The notes beneath the pieces were generated by a model. It was not told where the DNA came from. It did no database searches and worked only from the letters and a program-made list of their open reading frames with translations. This document shows, piece after piece, positions 10,036 through 18,313 of a DNA stretch of 64,000 bases (its first letter is position 1; each line of letters opens with the position of its first letter). The DNA is from Qipengyuania qiaonensis (lineage in GTDB: Bacteria > Pseudomonadota > Alphaproteobacteria > Sphingomonadales > Sphingomonadaceae): the NCBI RefSeq assembly GCF_019711515.1, contig NZ_JAIGNO010000003.1, forward strand, positions 62,001 through 126,000, read 5' to 3'. The translations under genes were made by a program, and so were the position numbers.

Positions 10036-11541
10036 TCATCGCAGTGATCCCGGCATTCTCTCTCCAATCAGATGCGAGAGCACCTCGATCATGGCGTAAG
10101 TGTCTTTTGCACAATAAGTTCTGAGCGATCGCGCTATTTCAGCCAACCGGGCCTCAGAAGTGCGGGCCGCAATTGCTTCTAGATAGGCAAGCTGCGCCGC
10201 AGAGCCATCCGCAACATCCAGCATGGCGTAGTCGCCGCTATTGCTGATGGTTGGCAGAACGGCCTTGATGGACCAGCTTCCGCCCTGGTCACGGTGGTAC
10301 CAGTGCTCTCGGGTCACCGGCAGCAGATCGACGATGCGCGCTGCAATCGCCTTGAGATTCTCAGCGAGATCTGAAAACCGCTCCGCCAGCCGGAGGATGC
10401 ATGTCCGCTCGAAGGCTGCGTTGTAGGCGATGACGGCCCCGTCCTGTGAGATCTGTGCCACCAGTGCCTCGGCGCAGGCGCGGCGAGGATCTTTGCCATC
10501 CAGGCTCAAGAATTCACGATGAGTAATCTGCCCCTCGCAATCTTCGATGTGAGCTGAGAACTGAAACGGGACTTGCTCCCATGGCTTGGTTCCGAGCCAG
10601 CGAGGCAAGGCAAAGGCGATCGTCTCGAAATCGAGATAGGTTCGGGGAAATGCCCAATCGCCGATGATCCGCCGCGCTCCATCCACGTCGTGGTAGGGGA
10701 CGCCCGACAAGGTCGCTTCATGAATGCGCGCGTGGATCGCATTGGAGAAACTGCCAGGCGGGACATCCTCGAGCTCAACAATGCCGTGCTCGGCCCACTT
10801 GGCTGCGAGTTGCCGGCCTGTCCGGGGTAGCGATGATACTGGATATCGCGCCGGTTCGTCATCGCGCGAGCAATAGGCTACAAATTTGCAGGGGAACGGA
10901 TCATGGCAATGATCGCCAGTATCTCGAGCTGGCTCGTCCCCGCCAAGTACTAACCGAATTTCCTCAGCTTGCTTTGAGCGCTTGAGGGCCAGCGGCTTCG
11001 CATCCTCTAGGGACTGCGTATCCACGAATGCCCCCTGATAGTTGCCCTCCTCGGCCAAGAAAAACTGGTTGTTAAGGTGCCGGATAGCGGCAGAACTCAC
11101 CTGGACTCCAGCCTCACGCAACACCCAGAGCTGGGTGGCTAGATCGGCAACATGATAGGCCTTGCGGCTTTTCGAACTTTTGACTTCGGCAACATGCCAG
11201 CCCCCAAGGCCGTCGGGTTCCATTATGTCTACGCGTACAAGCACGCCGTCATGAGCAAAGGTTGCCTCGAACAGCGGGACTTCGGCCGAACTGGACATGA
11301 GTTCTTGCGTGCGTTCAAGTGCTGCGGTGAGATCCGGTTCTGCCTCTATCATCACGCCGCCAGGACACAGTCCGCACGCGGCGTCCCCAACTTCGTGACC
11401 TGCAGCAAAGCGCGCCTCAGCACCGGCGTCGAGCTCTGCTAGCTCAGCGCGATGAGTCTGCAACCACAAGCGCTTCGGGCACTGCTCGAAGGAAGTAATT
11501 TTTGATTTGGAAAGGCCGATCTGTCGGCTGCCAGAATTCAT
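10036..11541 (-). CDS. DUF2779 protein: Cas4-like nuclease joined to DEDD exonuclease-like domain
   Basis: A 501-residue protein. The N-terminal half looks like a Cas4/AddB-type nuclease: a lone cysteine in FEQCPKRLW (about residue 21), the E-x-K strand HVAEVKSSK (about 118) and a C-terminal cysteine triplet CHDPFPCKFVAYC (about 210). These four cysteines are spaced as for an Fe-S cluster. The DUF2779 half begins with YLDFETI (about 300), then AYNAAFERTC and YCAKDTYAM, which match a DEDD-type 3'-5' exonuclease fold. It is the first gene after the operator at 11,596 and precedes the helicase-nuclease. Two nuclease-like domains plus a partner helicase suggest end-processing of foreign DNA; this is inferred. 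Confidence 0.85.
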   Translation of the reverse strand: MNSGSRQIGLSKSKITSFEQCPKRLWLQTHRAELAELDAGAEARFAAGHEVGDAACGLCPGGVMIEAEPDLTAALERTQELMSSSAEVPLFEATFAHDGVLVRVDIMEPDGLGGWHVAEVKSSKSRKAYHVADLATQLWVLREAGVQVSSAAIRHLNNQFFLAEEGNYQGAFVDTQSLEDAKPLALKRSKQAEEIRLVLGGDEPARDTGDHCHDPFPCKFVAYCSRDDEPARYPVSSLPRTGRQLAAKWAEHGIVELEDVPPGSFSNAIHARIHEATLSGVPYHDVDGARRIIGDWAFPRTYLDFETIAFALPRWLGTKPWEQVPFQFSAHIEDCEGQITHREFLSLDGKDPRRACAEALVAQISQDGAVIAYNAAFERTCILRLAERFSDLAENLKAIAARIVDLLPVTREHWYHRDQGGSWSIKAVLPTISNSGDYAMLDVADGSAAQLAYLEAIAARTSEARLAEIARSLRTYCAKDTYAMIEVLSHLIGERMPGSLR

Positions 11542-11595
11542 TTGAATTACGTCGCGCCCCTCATTCCCTACTGCTCAGACTACTCTTATCCTCCA

Positions 11596-11618
11596 GAGGT
11601 GACAATTTCTGTCACCTC
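11596..11618. promoter_or_regulatory. Operator palindrome before the DUF2779-helicase genes
   Basis: A perfect inverted repeat: GAGGTGACA at 11596-11604, five-base spacer, TGTCACCTC at 11610-11618. It sits in the 80-base gap between the stop of the Hsp70-like gene and the start of the DUF2779 gene, where a separate leftward promoter would be. Its 17-base core matches the palindrome beside the WYL regulator start at 15 of 17 positions, so the same repressor probably controls both promoters. Confidence 0.7.
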
Positions 11619-11621
11619 CAA

Positions 11622-13493
11622 TCATACATCGTCTTTAGAGATGAAAGTGATCGGTGCGCTCTGCTGGTCGTTGATCTGCGGGATCTCTGATGGACGCCGC
11701 AGCTCCAGCTGCTCGGGAATATCCGAAGTGAGACCGTAAGCCAGCAACAAGCGCGAAGCGTCACACTTCAGCTTGGTCATGTGCTCCGGAGGGCTCGGCC
11801 GCACGATCTTCAGATCGCCCAAGGTCGGATGAAGACGAGCGATCAATTCCTTATGCACAGAGGTTTTGCAGCCACCACCAATGGCGATGAGCTGAACAGG
11901 ATTGCGACGGAGGGTCGCATCAAAATTGCGGGGGGCGACCCTTGGATGCCGAGCGTATTTGAAGACGTTGTCGTAGTGTTCGAAGCATGCTCGGCGAAAC
12001 AGGTCATCTGGGAAACCATCACTACGGGCGGCATCTAGGGCGGCGGCACCAAGCAGGTTCACATCCGCAGCAAATGCTGCAACGCGTTCCCTATTAACCA
12101 GGTTGAATGCGACGACATCGAGAGTCGATGCACCAACGTCTATGAGGATGTGCGCACCGTCCCTCGCATAAGGTTCGTTGGCATAACCCGAAATTGCGGC
12201 GGTAAGCTCAGGTATGAGGTCAAAGCCTGCTGGCAGTTCATGTGTAGAAGCTTGATAACACTCTCTCACCTTGTTGTGGGTGAGGCAGTTCGCGTGAGGC
12301 ATCAATGCGCGGGCAGCGCTCACAATGTGCCTGAAATCGCGGTAGGTTTTGGTGTCGTCCTGAGCCGCCACTGGAATGCCGATATTGATAGCCAGGAAAT
12401 TGCTCGCCGCATCGCTCCCCAGTGGCTCGGTTGTGGCGTACCAGCCAAGGCAGTGAGCCAGTTGGAGCGCAAGGAACGCTGCGGCGGCTTCGTTTCGTGA
12501 AACGGGCAGATCAGGCAGGATGCGCATCCCGCCTCCCCCCGCCAAAATACCCGCCTTAAAGCCTTCCAGCGCCACCTTGCCTTTGCCGGGCAGCAGGGAG
12601 AATTCCTCGGTGTCGGGCGAAAACCAGATGACACTCTGCCAAAGATAGGGATGCCGGTTCGATTGCAGCAAGTTTGGCGCAGGGCGTGCGGCCGTCGGAT
12701 TACCCGCACGGTAAGGCTGGCGAACGGCGAGCTTGATTGAGCTCGTCCCGAAGTCACAACCAATTATGTAGCCGGAGTGGTCGGGCTCCGCCTGTCTCCG
12801 AGTTATCTCAGCACCGCGCGCAACGCATTCTTCCACGCCATTCCGAACCCAAGGAAGGGTTCGCTGCGGCCGAGCCTCGATCGGAGGCGGTGCCTCCCCA
12901 AACAACACTCGAATTCGCTCAAGGAGGTGTTTGGTCGTCGGCGGTGGTGGTGCCGTTGTAGCAGGATGAGCGGGTATCGCTGCGACAGGCTGCGGGGGCG
13001 GCTTTGCCTTCGCCACGACCATATTTGGCTTGCGAGGCAGTCGAGACTTGCCTTTCACCGTCTTCTTACCCTTGGGGGCCCTAGGGTTTTGCGTCGGCGA
13101 AGCTAGGGGTGATGTCTGCTCCGCGATTGGCGGAGGGGGTTCTGGTTTCTTGCGTTCTTCGGGAGCGCGCTTGCGCAACAGACCCGCCTTGATTTGATTG
13201 GGAGGCGGAGTTGCAGCCTCGACCGGGACGACCTTCGGACGCCCGCGGCCAGTCGGCTGAACCTCGAACTCCTTACGCTTGGGCTTGATTGGTGAAGTCG
13301 CTGCCTGCTGTTCGGCCTTTTTCATCATGGCCGCTTCGATGTCCGCGAATTCGTTTGAACTTGTGAGATCTGGCTTTGCAGGAGGTGAAGCAGCTCGGTG
13401 CTGATGTTGGGCGACGCCAGACTTATCTTTAAGCTTCTTCAAGGCCTCGGCGGCGTCGGCGAATGAGCCGAAAGACTGACTTTTCTTTGCCAT
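11622..13493 (-). CDS. Hsp70/actin-fold ATPase with long disordered N-terminus
   Basis: A 623-residue protein. Residues 1 to about 235 are low-complexity (Pro, Ala and Lys rich, with PPPP runs), probably disordered and basic. The rest is an Hsp70/actin-like nucleotide-binding domain: phosphate-1 loop IIGCDFGTSSIKLAV (about 243), phosphate-2 loop LIDVGASTLDVVAFN (about 448) and adenosine motif LIAIGGGC (about 534). There is no Hsp70 substrate-binding domain, so it is not a normal chaperone; it may be a nucleotide-driven switch or polymerising actin homologue. Its start is 2 bases from the stop of the SNF2 gene, so the two are tightly coupled. A role in defence is inferred from position. Confidence 0.75.
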   Translation of the reverse strand: MAKKSQSFGSFADAAEALKKLKDKSGVAQHQHRAASPPAKPDLTSSNEFADIEAAMMKKAEQQAATSPIKPKRKEFEVQPTGRGRPKVVPVEAATPPPNQIKAGLLRKRAPEERKKPEPPPPIAEQTSPLASPTQNPRAPKGKKTVKGKSRLPRKPNMVVAKAKPPPQPVAAIPAHPATTAPPPPTTKHLLERIRVLFGEAPPPIEARPQRTLPWVRNGVEECVARGAEITRRQAEPDHSGYIIGCDFGTSSIKLAVRQPYRAGNPTAARPAPNLLQSNRHPYLWQSVIWFSPDTEEFSLLPGKGKVALEGFKAGILAGGGGMRILPDLPVSRNEAAAAFLALQLAHCLGWYATTEPLGSDAASNFLAINIGIPVAAQDDTKTYRDFRHIVSAARALMPHANCLTHNKVRECYQASTHELPAGFDLIPELTAAISGYANEPYARDGAHILIDVGASTLDVVAFNLVNRERVAAFAADVNLLGAAALDAARSDGFPDDLFRRACFEHYDNVFKYARHPRVAPRNFDATLRRNPVQLIAIGGGCKTSVHKELIARLHPTLGDLKIVRPSPPEHMTKLKCDASRLLLAYGLTSDIPEQLELRRPSEIPQINDQQSAPITFISKDDV

Positions 13494-13495
13494 CT

Positions 13496-16400
13496 TCAGC
13501 TCCCCCCAACGATAATGAGGGCAATTCCTGCCAAAATAGGCTCTTCAAACGTCAATCGCCTCTCCCGCTCGGCGATTTCGTCGAGCTTTACGTCCATGCG
13601 GGCGAGGAACTTGTTGAGCTTGCCCTGCTCGAGAAGGGCAATGCGCATGCGCCCATCTCCACCCGTCAGCCGGAGATCCCGGATCCTGCTTTCGGCTTCC
13701 CTTCGCCTGCGCTCCTTGTGTTCCACTATGAGCGCACGCTGTGTCTCGACGCGGTCATAATGATCTGCAGCAGTCGCCTGCTGAAAGTCGTCCCACATTG
13801 CTTCGAGCGAAGGTAGAAGCTTGTCCGCGATTGCGGCGCTGGCGGAATCGCGCTCGGCCGGATCGAGGCTATGTAGGCGCGGCTCTGTGGCGAGCGCTTC
13901 CATGAGCAGCCGCTCAGCATCGTCTTCCGGCATAATGGTACGGGCTGATAGATCCATACCGAGGAAGCTCAATCGATCGATCGGCAGGAGCCCATCGATC
14001 GACCAGCGCTGTACAGCTACAGCATACGTGCCCGCCCCGATCATTAAGTCAGCGGGTTTGGGAATACAGAAAGCAGTCGCTGGGCGCGGAGCCATCCCAG
14101 CCTGGCGATCATCGAGGATCCTTGCGCAAAACCTTGCCAACGGGTGGGTCATTGGAACAGCTTCGAGCGCCCGGTAACGCAAAGGGTCGGGGTTGCTGCC
14201 AAAAATGACTTTCACACCGCTTGCAGCATCACGGGTGAAGCGCGTGGGATAGCGACGAATGTGCTGCGATCGATAGCGCTCGAAATCGGCCTGACCTCTC
14301 GGCGATAAGCGAATGTCGTAGGCGTCGATGTCGAGGTTCGCGATCGGCTCAATCCGCGTTCCAGGATAGCTGTGCGACAAAACAGCAGACACGTATTCCC
14401 TGAGATCGTCGCCAGTCAGGCGTTTATACGGCGCTTGAGCGTCCTTGATCTTCTGAAGGATGCTGTCGCCATGAGCAACGAGTCCTGGCGCCTCGCGTTC
14501 GAGTTCATCGCTCTCTCGCTTGCGCTGTTCGGCTGCTTGGGTGGCCCGATCCAACTCTGCAGCCCGTCGGTCGGGACTGAGTTCCGGATCTGTAAGAACC
14601 AGTTCGATATCGCGGATGATGTCGCCAAGGATTGGTTCGAAATCGCCAAGGGCTTCACGAATGATGCCCAATCGTTCGTATAGCCGATTATACACCTGCT
14701 CCTCGATTGTGTCGGCGGCGATGAGATTGATGATCTCGATCGATGGCGAACGTTGACCGATACGATCTATACGACCGATGCGCTGTTCGACCTTCATCGG
14801 GTTCCAGGGAAGATCCCAGTTGAAGAGTATCCGGCAAAACTGAAGATCGAGGCCTTCACCGCCAACCTCAGATGTCAGCAGGATTGTCCCACCAGCTGAA
14901 TCTGCGAAGCGCGCAATCGTCGCCTGGCGATCGTCCTTAATTCCTCCGTGCAGTTCCATCACGCTAAAACCAGCGTCCTTCAACCGACGAGCAAGGTAGG
15001 ATATTGTTCGGCGGAAGCTGGAAAAGACGATGATGCGTTGATCACCGTCTGCCTCACGAACACGGCCGAGCCATTCGACTAATCGCGTGAATTTGGTGTC
15101 AGAAGCTTCAAGCCCATTGAGGATCATGGGGTCGTCGCAAATCTCGCCGAGCGCTTGGATCAGCGGGCCGGGAACTTTCGGCGGCGGTCGGTCATCGTCT
15201 TCCTCATCAAGTTCAAGTGAACCGCTGCGCTCGCCCCAATGGCGATAGGCTGATGGCAAGCTCGAAGCGAGAAAGCGCTGAGTTTGCGCGAGCAGGAAGC
15301 GCTCGTTGATGTCGTGGGTGTAGGCGTATTCCTCGATCCGTTGTGTCGCGGAATCGTAGAAGTCGCGTTCGGTATCGGACATTTCCCAGCGCGGAGCTTG
15401 GGGTCGGCGCTCCACACGAAACTCGGCGACATCACGCCGGCGGGTGCGGTTGATCAGCGAGCCCAGCAGAGACATCTCTTCGATGCGGGCTGCCACTGCC
15501 ACCCGATTGGCCGGCGTATCCTCCATTCCCTGGGCGAGTTCATGGCGCAGGCGTTTGAGGCGCCCGCCGGTCTTGAGCACCTGGCCTTCGGGCAATTCAT
15601 CGACCAGTTTGGTCAAATCACTCATCGATGTCCGCGGATCACGAGCCGCTTCCCAGGCTGTGATCATTGGTGCGTTTTCCGCTTGTAGGACGTCGAAAAG
15701 CCACTCGCGTTCGAATGTCTCCGGATCAATCAGTTTCAGGATTGCACGAAGATCGTTTGCCCGCAGATTGATTGGTGTAGCCGAAAGGAAGGCCGTATAG
15801 TCGGACGCTTCGCTGACCATCTGCCCAAGCTTATGGTTGAGCGTTTCTGTGTTACGGAGGTGATGAGCCTCATCGAACACCGCGAGGTCAAACAGCTCCT
15901 CCTCAGCATCGGCGATGTATCGTGCGAGCTCGGCACGCGGGCCCTTCGCAGGCTCCTCGGGATTATTCCAGTTTTTCGGCGGTCGAATTGCAGAGATTGA
16001 GGCGATCGCAGCAAAACCCTCGCGCCGCACCTGATCGTCCTTAATCCGATCCAAGAGATCTGCGGCATCGCAGATGCGAGCATCGACATTGAATTTCGAA
16101 CGGAGCTCTTCGCGCCATTTTTCCGTCAATGGCTTCGGGCAAACGATCAGCAACCTGCGGCTATCGAACCGTGCCACCAGTTCAGTCCAGATCAGGCCCG
16201 CCTCGATGGTTTTGCCAAGACCCACCTCATCGGCAATCAGCACACCCCTCGACGGCGAGTTGAGAAGCTTGAGAACGGGTTTGAACTGATAGGCATGGAA
16301 TTCGGTGTTGGTCGCGCCGATGCTGTAAATGATATCAGCCAGTTTGCCCGTCATGCGCATATGCGTCAGCGCCCGTCTCAAATCATCGGGACCTGAGAAT

Positions 16401-16651
16401 TTTCCCGCAGCGAGATCGCTCAGTGCATCGGCAATCTCCGGCACTTCCTCCAACTCGATAAGGGGCACTGTCCGTCGGCCCGCCGGCAATTCAATCTCGA
16501 TGAAAGTGCGCCCAGCCCTCTCGAGGGGCGGCTTCATAGTGATGACGCCGATAGAGGACGGATCACCTTTCAGCCGAACGCGAGTGCCAGGTTGCAATGT
16601 CGTCCCCCCAATCCACAAGACAAACTTTTGGAAGCATACCCTGCCAGTCAA
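13496..16651 (-). CDS. SNF2-family helicase/translocase (DrmD-like)
   Basis: Up to 1051 residues. Superfamily 2 motifs are clear: ADEVGLGKTIEAGL (about residue 138), DEAHH (about 257), the SATP motif (LSATPINLR), then the C-terminal helicase domain with EVGGEGLDLQF and QRIGRIDRIGQ (about 622). A roughly 400-residue C-terminal extension follows. Such long SNF2 proteins are found in DISARM class 1 (DrmD) and BREX type 3 loci. The first 20 residues look weak; TTG codons near residues 12 and 19, behind a GGGGGG run, are plausible real starts. It lies between the DUF4258 gene and the Hsp70-like gene on the same strand and probably translocates on duplex DNA. Confidence 0.88.
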   Translation of the reverse strand: MTGRVCFQKFVLWIGGTTLQPGTRVRLKGDPSSIGVITMKPPLERAGRTFIEIELPAGRRTVPLIELEEVPEIADALSDLAAGKFSGPDDLRRALTHMRMTGKLADIIYSIGATNTEFHAYQFKPVLKLLNSPSRGVLIADEVGLGKTIEAGLIWTELVARFDSRRLLIVCPKPLTEKWREELRSKFNVDARICDAADLLDRIKDDQVRREGFAAIASISAIRPPKNWNNPEEPAKGPRAELARYIADAEEELFDLAVFDEAHHLRNTETLNHKLGQMVSEASDYTAFLSATPINLRANDLRAILKLIDPETFEREWLFDVLQAENAPMITAWEAARDPRTSMSDLTKLVDELPEGQVLKTGGRLKRLRHELAQGMEDTPANRVAVAARIEEMSLLGSLINRTRRRDVAEFRVERRPQAPRWEMSDTERDFYDSATQRIEEYAYTHDINERFLLAQTQRFLASSLPSAYRHWGERSGSLELDEEDDDRPPPKVPGPLIQALGEICDDPMILNGLEASDTKFTRLVEWLGRVREADGDQRIIVFSSFRRTISYLARRLKDAGFSVMELHGGIKDDRQATIARFADSAGGTILLTSEVGGEGLDLQFCRILFNWDLPWNPMKVEQRIGRIDRIGQRSPSIEIINLIAADTIEEQVYNRLYERLGIIREALGDFEPILGDIIRDIELVLTDPELSPDRRAAELDRATQAAEQRKRESDELEREAPGLVAHGDSILQKIKDAQAPYKRLTGDDLREYVSAVLSHSYPGTRIEPIANLDIDAYDIRLSPRGQADFERYRSQHIRRYPTRFTRDAASGVKVIFGSNPDPLRYRALEAVPMTHPLARFCARILDDRQAGMAPRPATAFCIPKPADLMIGAGTYAVAVQRWSIDGLLPIDRLSFLGMDLSARTIMPEDDAERLLMEALATEPRLHSLDPAERDSASAAIADKLLPSLEAMWDDFQQATAADHYDRVETQRALIVEHKERRRREAESRIRDLRLTGGDGRMRIALLEQGKLNKFLARMDVKLDEIAERERRLTFEEPILAGIALIIVGGS

Positions 16652-16672
16652 TCTTAGCCAGCAAGAAAAGCT

Positions 16673-16939
16673 TCAAAATTTAAGGCGATGGTAGCGGTGC
16701 CCCGCAGTAATGATCGCACCTTCGCCACTAACCACGACATACGTGTCGAGCGCTTTTTCGAGCTTCATGAAGGCCGGCTTTCCCATATCCTTCAGCATAC
16801 GAGATCGGCTTTGCTTGGTAAGGTAACAGACCTCAGCGCCGCGGTGCCGGCGGTATTCGCCATAAGCCATCAAGGCATCGACCGCTTGGTGAGAAATCCC
16901 GCGCTGCTGCATGCGGGCTTCGGCGTGGTGCGTAAACAT
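16673..16939 (-). CDS. DUF4258-type small protein
   Basis: An 88-residue protein with the DUF4258 hallmark near the N-terminus (HAEARMQQRGIS) and a C-terminal GHRYHR segment. DUF4258 proteins resemble the RelE/BrnT fold and are often toxin-like, but no partner antitoxin is adjacent. It is the first gene of the left arm, with a good ribosome site (AGGAAG) 5 bases before ATG, and is transcribed divergently from the WYL regulator across the double operator region. It could be a small effector or an RNA-binding accessory; this is not resolved. Confidence 0.7.
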   Translation of the reverse strand: MFTHHAEARMQQRGISHQAVDALMAYGEYRRHRGAEVCYLTKQSRSRMLKDMGKPAFMKLEKALDTYVVVSGEGAIITAGHRYHRLKF

Positions 16940-16958
16940 TGGATCTTCCTTTCCCTCG

Positions 16959-17002
16959 TTGATGATTTCTGTCTAAACCACGGGGGCGACAGAAACTGTC
17001 AC
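16959..17002. promoter_or_regulatory. Divergent promoter region with two operator copies
   Basis: Between the DUF4258 start (16939) and the WYL regulator start (17014) lie two copies of the motif GTGACA-n-TTTCTGTC-n-C. The one at 16986-17002 (read on the minus strand) matches the 11,596 operator core at 15 of 17 positions and contains the inverted repeat GACAG-AAA-CTGTC. The weaker one at 16959-16975 matches at 12 of 17, mainly ATTTCTGTC. The proximal copy ends 11 bases before the regulator start codon and abuts its GGGGGA ribosome site, as expected for autorepression. Confidence 0.7.
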
Positions 17003-17013
17003 GGGGGACCTCT

Positions 17014-18006
17014 ATGTCGTTTGCCAAAGCGGTGGATCTCTTGCGTCTCGCAATGATGGCCACGTCAAGACAGGGGGTTTGTCTCAGCGATGTTGAATCG
17101 GAATTCGGCGGTGTCCGACGAACGGCACAGCGCATGATCGCGGCTCTGGAGGATGCGTTCCCTGCCACTGAGCACTATGTGGGTGACGACGGCCGTCACT
17201 ATTGGCGCTTGCCCTCTCGGGCGGTTGCGCCACTCCTGACCCCTTCGGCGGAAGAGCTTGTCAGCCTCAAGTCGGCGATTACCGAACTTGAGCGGGTCGA
17301 TATGAATGGTGAGGCCATTCAGCTGCGGAGGCTTGAGCGTAAGGTCCGCGCACTCATTCCCAGTGACCGAACACTTCGTCTGACGACGGATGAGGAAGCC
17401 CTGCTCGAAGCCATGGGCTTTGCCGCGAGACCTGGTCCGCGACCTTCGATGAACGAAGCAGTGGATCTCGCCATTTCGGAGGCACTGAAGGGGCCGTTCG
17501 AACTGAGAATTTGCTATCAAGGCAGAGGGGATGCGAAGCCGAGTTGGCGAACAATCGAGCCGCTTGGGCTACTTCTGGGTTCACGCCGCTATCTCGTTGG
17601 TATCGATACGGCCAAGCGGGATGGGCGCTACCGACACTACCGCGTCGAAGACATCATGGAAGCCCGAGTCCAGACCAGGATCTTCACCTATCCAGTCGAA
17701 TTCGATCTTGGCGAATATGCGAAGCGTGCTTTCGGATCATATCACCACGAGGCTGAATACGGGGAGGTGGTATGGAAATTTGCGCCTGAAGCGGCTGAGC
17801 GGGCCGCAAGGTTTCAGTTCCATCCGAACCAAGAGGCCGAGCGCATGGATGACGGATCTTTGCTGGTGCGCTTCGACGCATCTGGGCATCTCGAGATGTG
17901 TTGGCATCTTTATGCGTGGGGCGAAAGCGTGGAGGTCATCACCCCGCCAAGACTGGCTGAACTGGTGCACCCATATCGGAGGTCTGATTTTGCAGCATTA
18001 CCCTGA
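17014..18006 (+). CDS. WYL-domain transcriptional regulator (BrxR/CapW-like)
   Basis: A 330-residue protein: winged HTH at about residues 8-65 (GVCLSDVESEFGGVRRTAQR), a WYL ligand-binding domain at about 150-230 (GSRRYLVGID, then RHYRVEDI) and a C-terminal WCX extension. This layout matches BrxR/CapW regulators, which sit at the head of BREX, CBASS and other defence loci and repress them from inverted repeats. It starts at ATG 17014 behind GGGGGA. It lies between the two divergent arms with its likely operator directly upstream, so it should repress itself, the left arm and, through readthrough, the right arm. The WYL domain may sense a nucleic-acid or nucleotide signal of infection; that part is inferred. 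Confidence 0.88.
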   Translation: MSFAKAVDLLRLAMMATSRQGVCLSDVESEFGGVRRTAQRMIAALEDAFPATEHYVGDDGRHYWRLPSRAVAPLLTPSAEELVSLKSAITELERVDMNGEAIQLRRLERKVRALIPSDRTLRLTTDEEALLEAMGFAARPGPRPSMNEAVDLAISEALKGPFELRICYQGRGDAKPSWRTIEPLGLLLGSRRYLVGIDTAKRDGRYRHYRVEDIMEARVQTRIFTYPVEFDLGEYAKRAFGSYHHEAEYGEVVWKFAPEAAERAARFQFHPNQEAERMDDGSLLVRFDASGHLEMCWHLYAWGESVEVITPPRLAELVHPYRRSDFAALP

Positions 18007-18110
18007 CCAGCAATACGCTTGGCATTCGTTGTCCTGCCGGCGCGAAAAGGACTGGCAAGATGGAAAAATCTTGAATATTTTCCGTAAGGTGAACGTACGG
18101 GGTTCAATAG

Positions 18111-18311
18111 ATGCCCGAAGAAATCCTTACAGTTCGAGACGTTGCCGAGTTCCTCAAGGTTACTGAACGGACAATTTATCGCTTGGCGACAGAAGGGAAG
18201 ATACCATCGTTCAAAGTCGGTGGATCATGGCGTTTCCAACGTTCTGACCTCATTCGTTGGATGAATGAGCAGGCAGAACGAAGAGACCAGCCCGAAAAGA
18301 AGAAAGACTGA
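18111..18311 (+). CDS. Small excisionase/MerR-like HTH protein
   Basis: A 66-residue helix-turn-helix protein of the HTH_17/excisionase type: ILTVRDVAEFLKVTERTIYR is the helical pair and KVGGSWRFQRSDL the wing. It has a lysine-rich tail. It starts 104 bases after the WYL stop and ends 2 bases before the ATPase ORF. Such HTH proteins can be Xis-like factors, but its place as first gene of the right arm suggests a DNA-recognition or regulatory subunit. The 104-base gap before it holds an imperfect inverted repeat GGAAAA...TTTTCC at 18060-18081 that might mark an internal promoter. Confidence 0.75.
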   Translation: MPEEILTVRDVAEFLKVTERTIYRLATEGKIPSFKVGGSWRFQRSDLIRWMNEQAERRDQPEKKKD

Positions 18312-18313
18312 TC

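Noticed and set aside
9513..10067. Overlapping leftward frame reading into the start of the helicase-nuclease, possibly an N-terminal extension by frameshift
   Set aside because: The helicase frame already has an ATG at 9957 before the conserved-looking RVPWHDTGWNG start, so no frameshift is needed.
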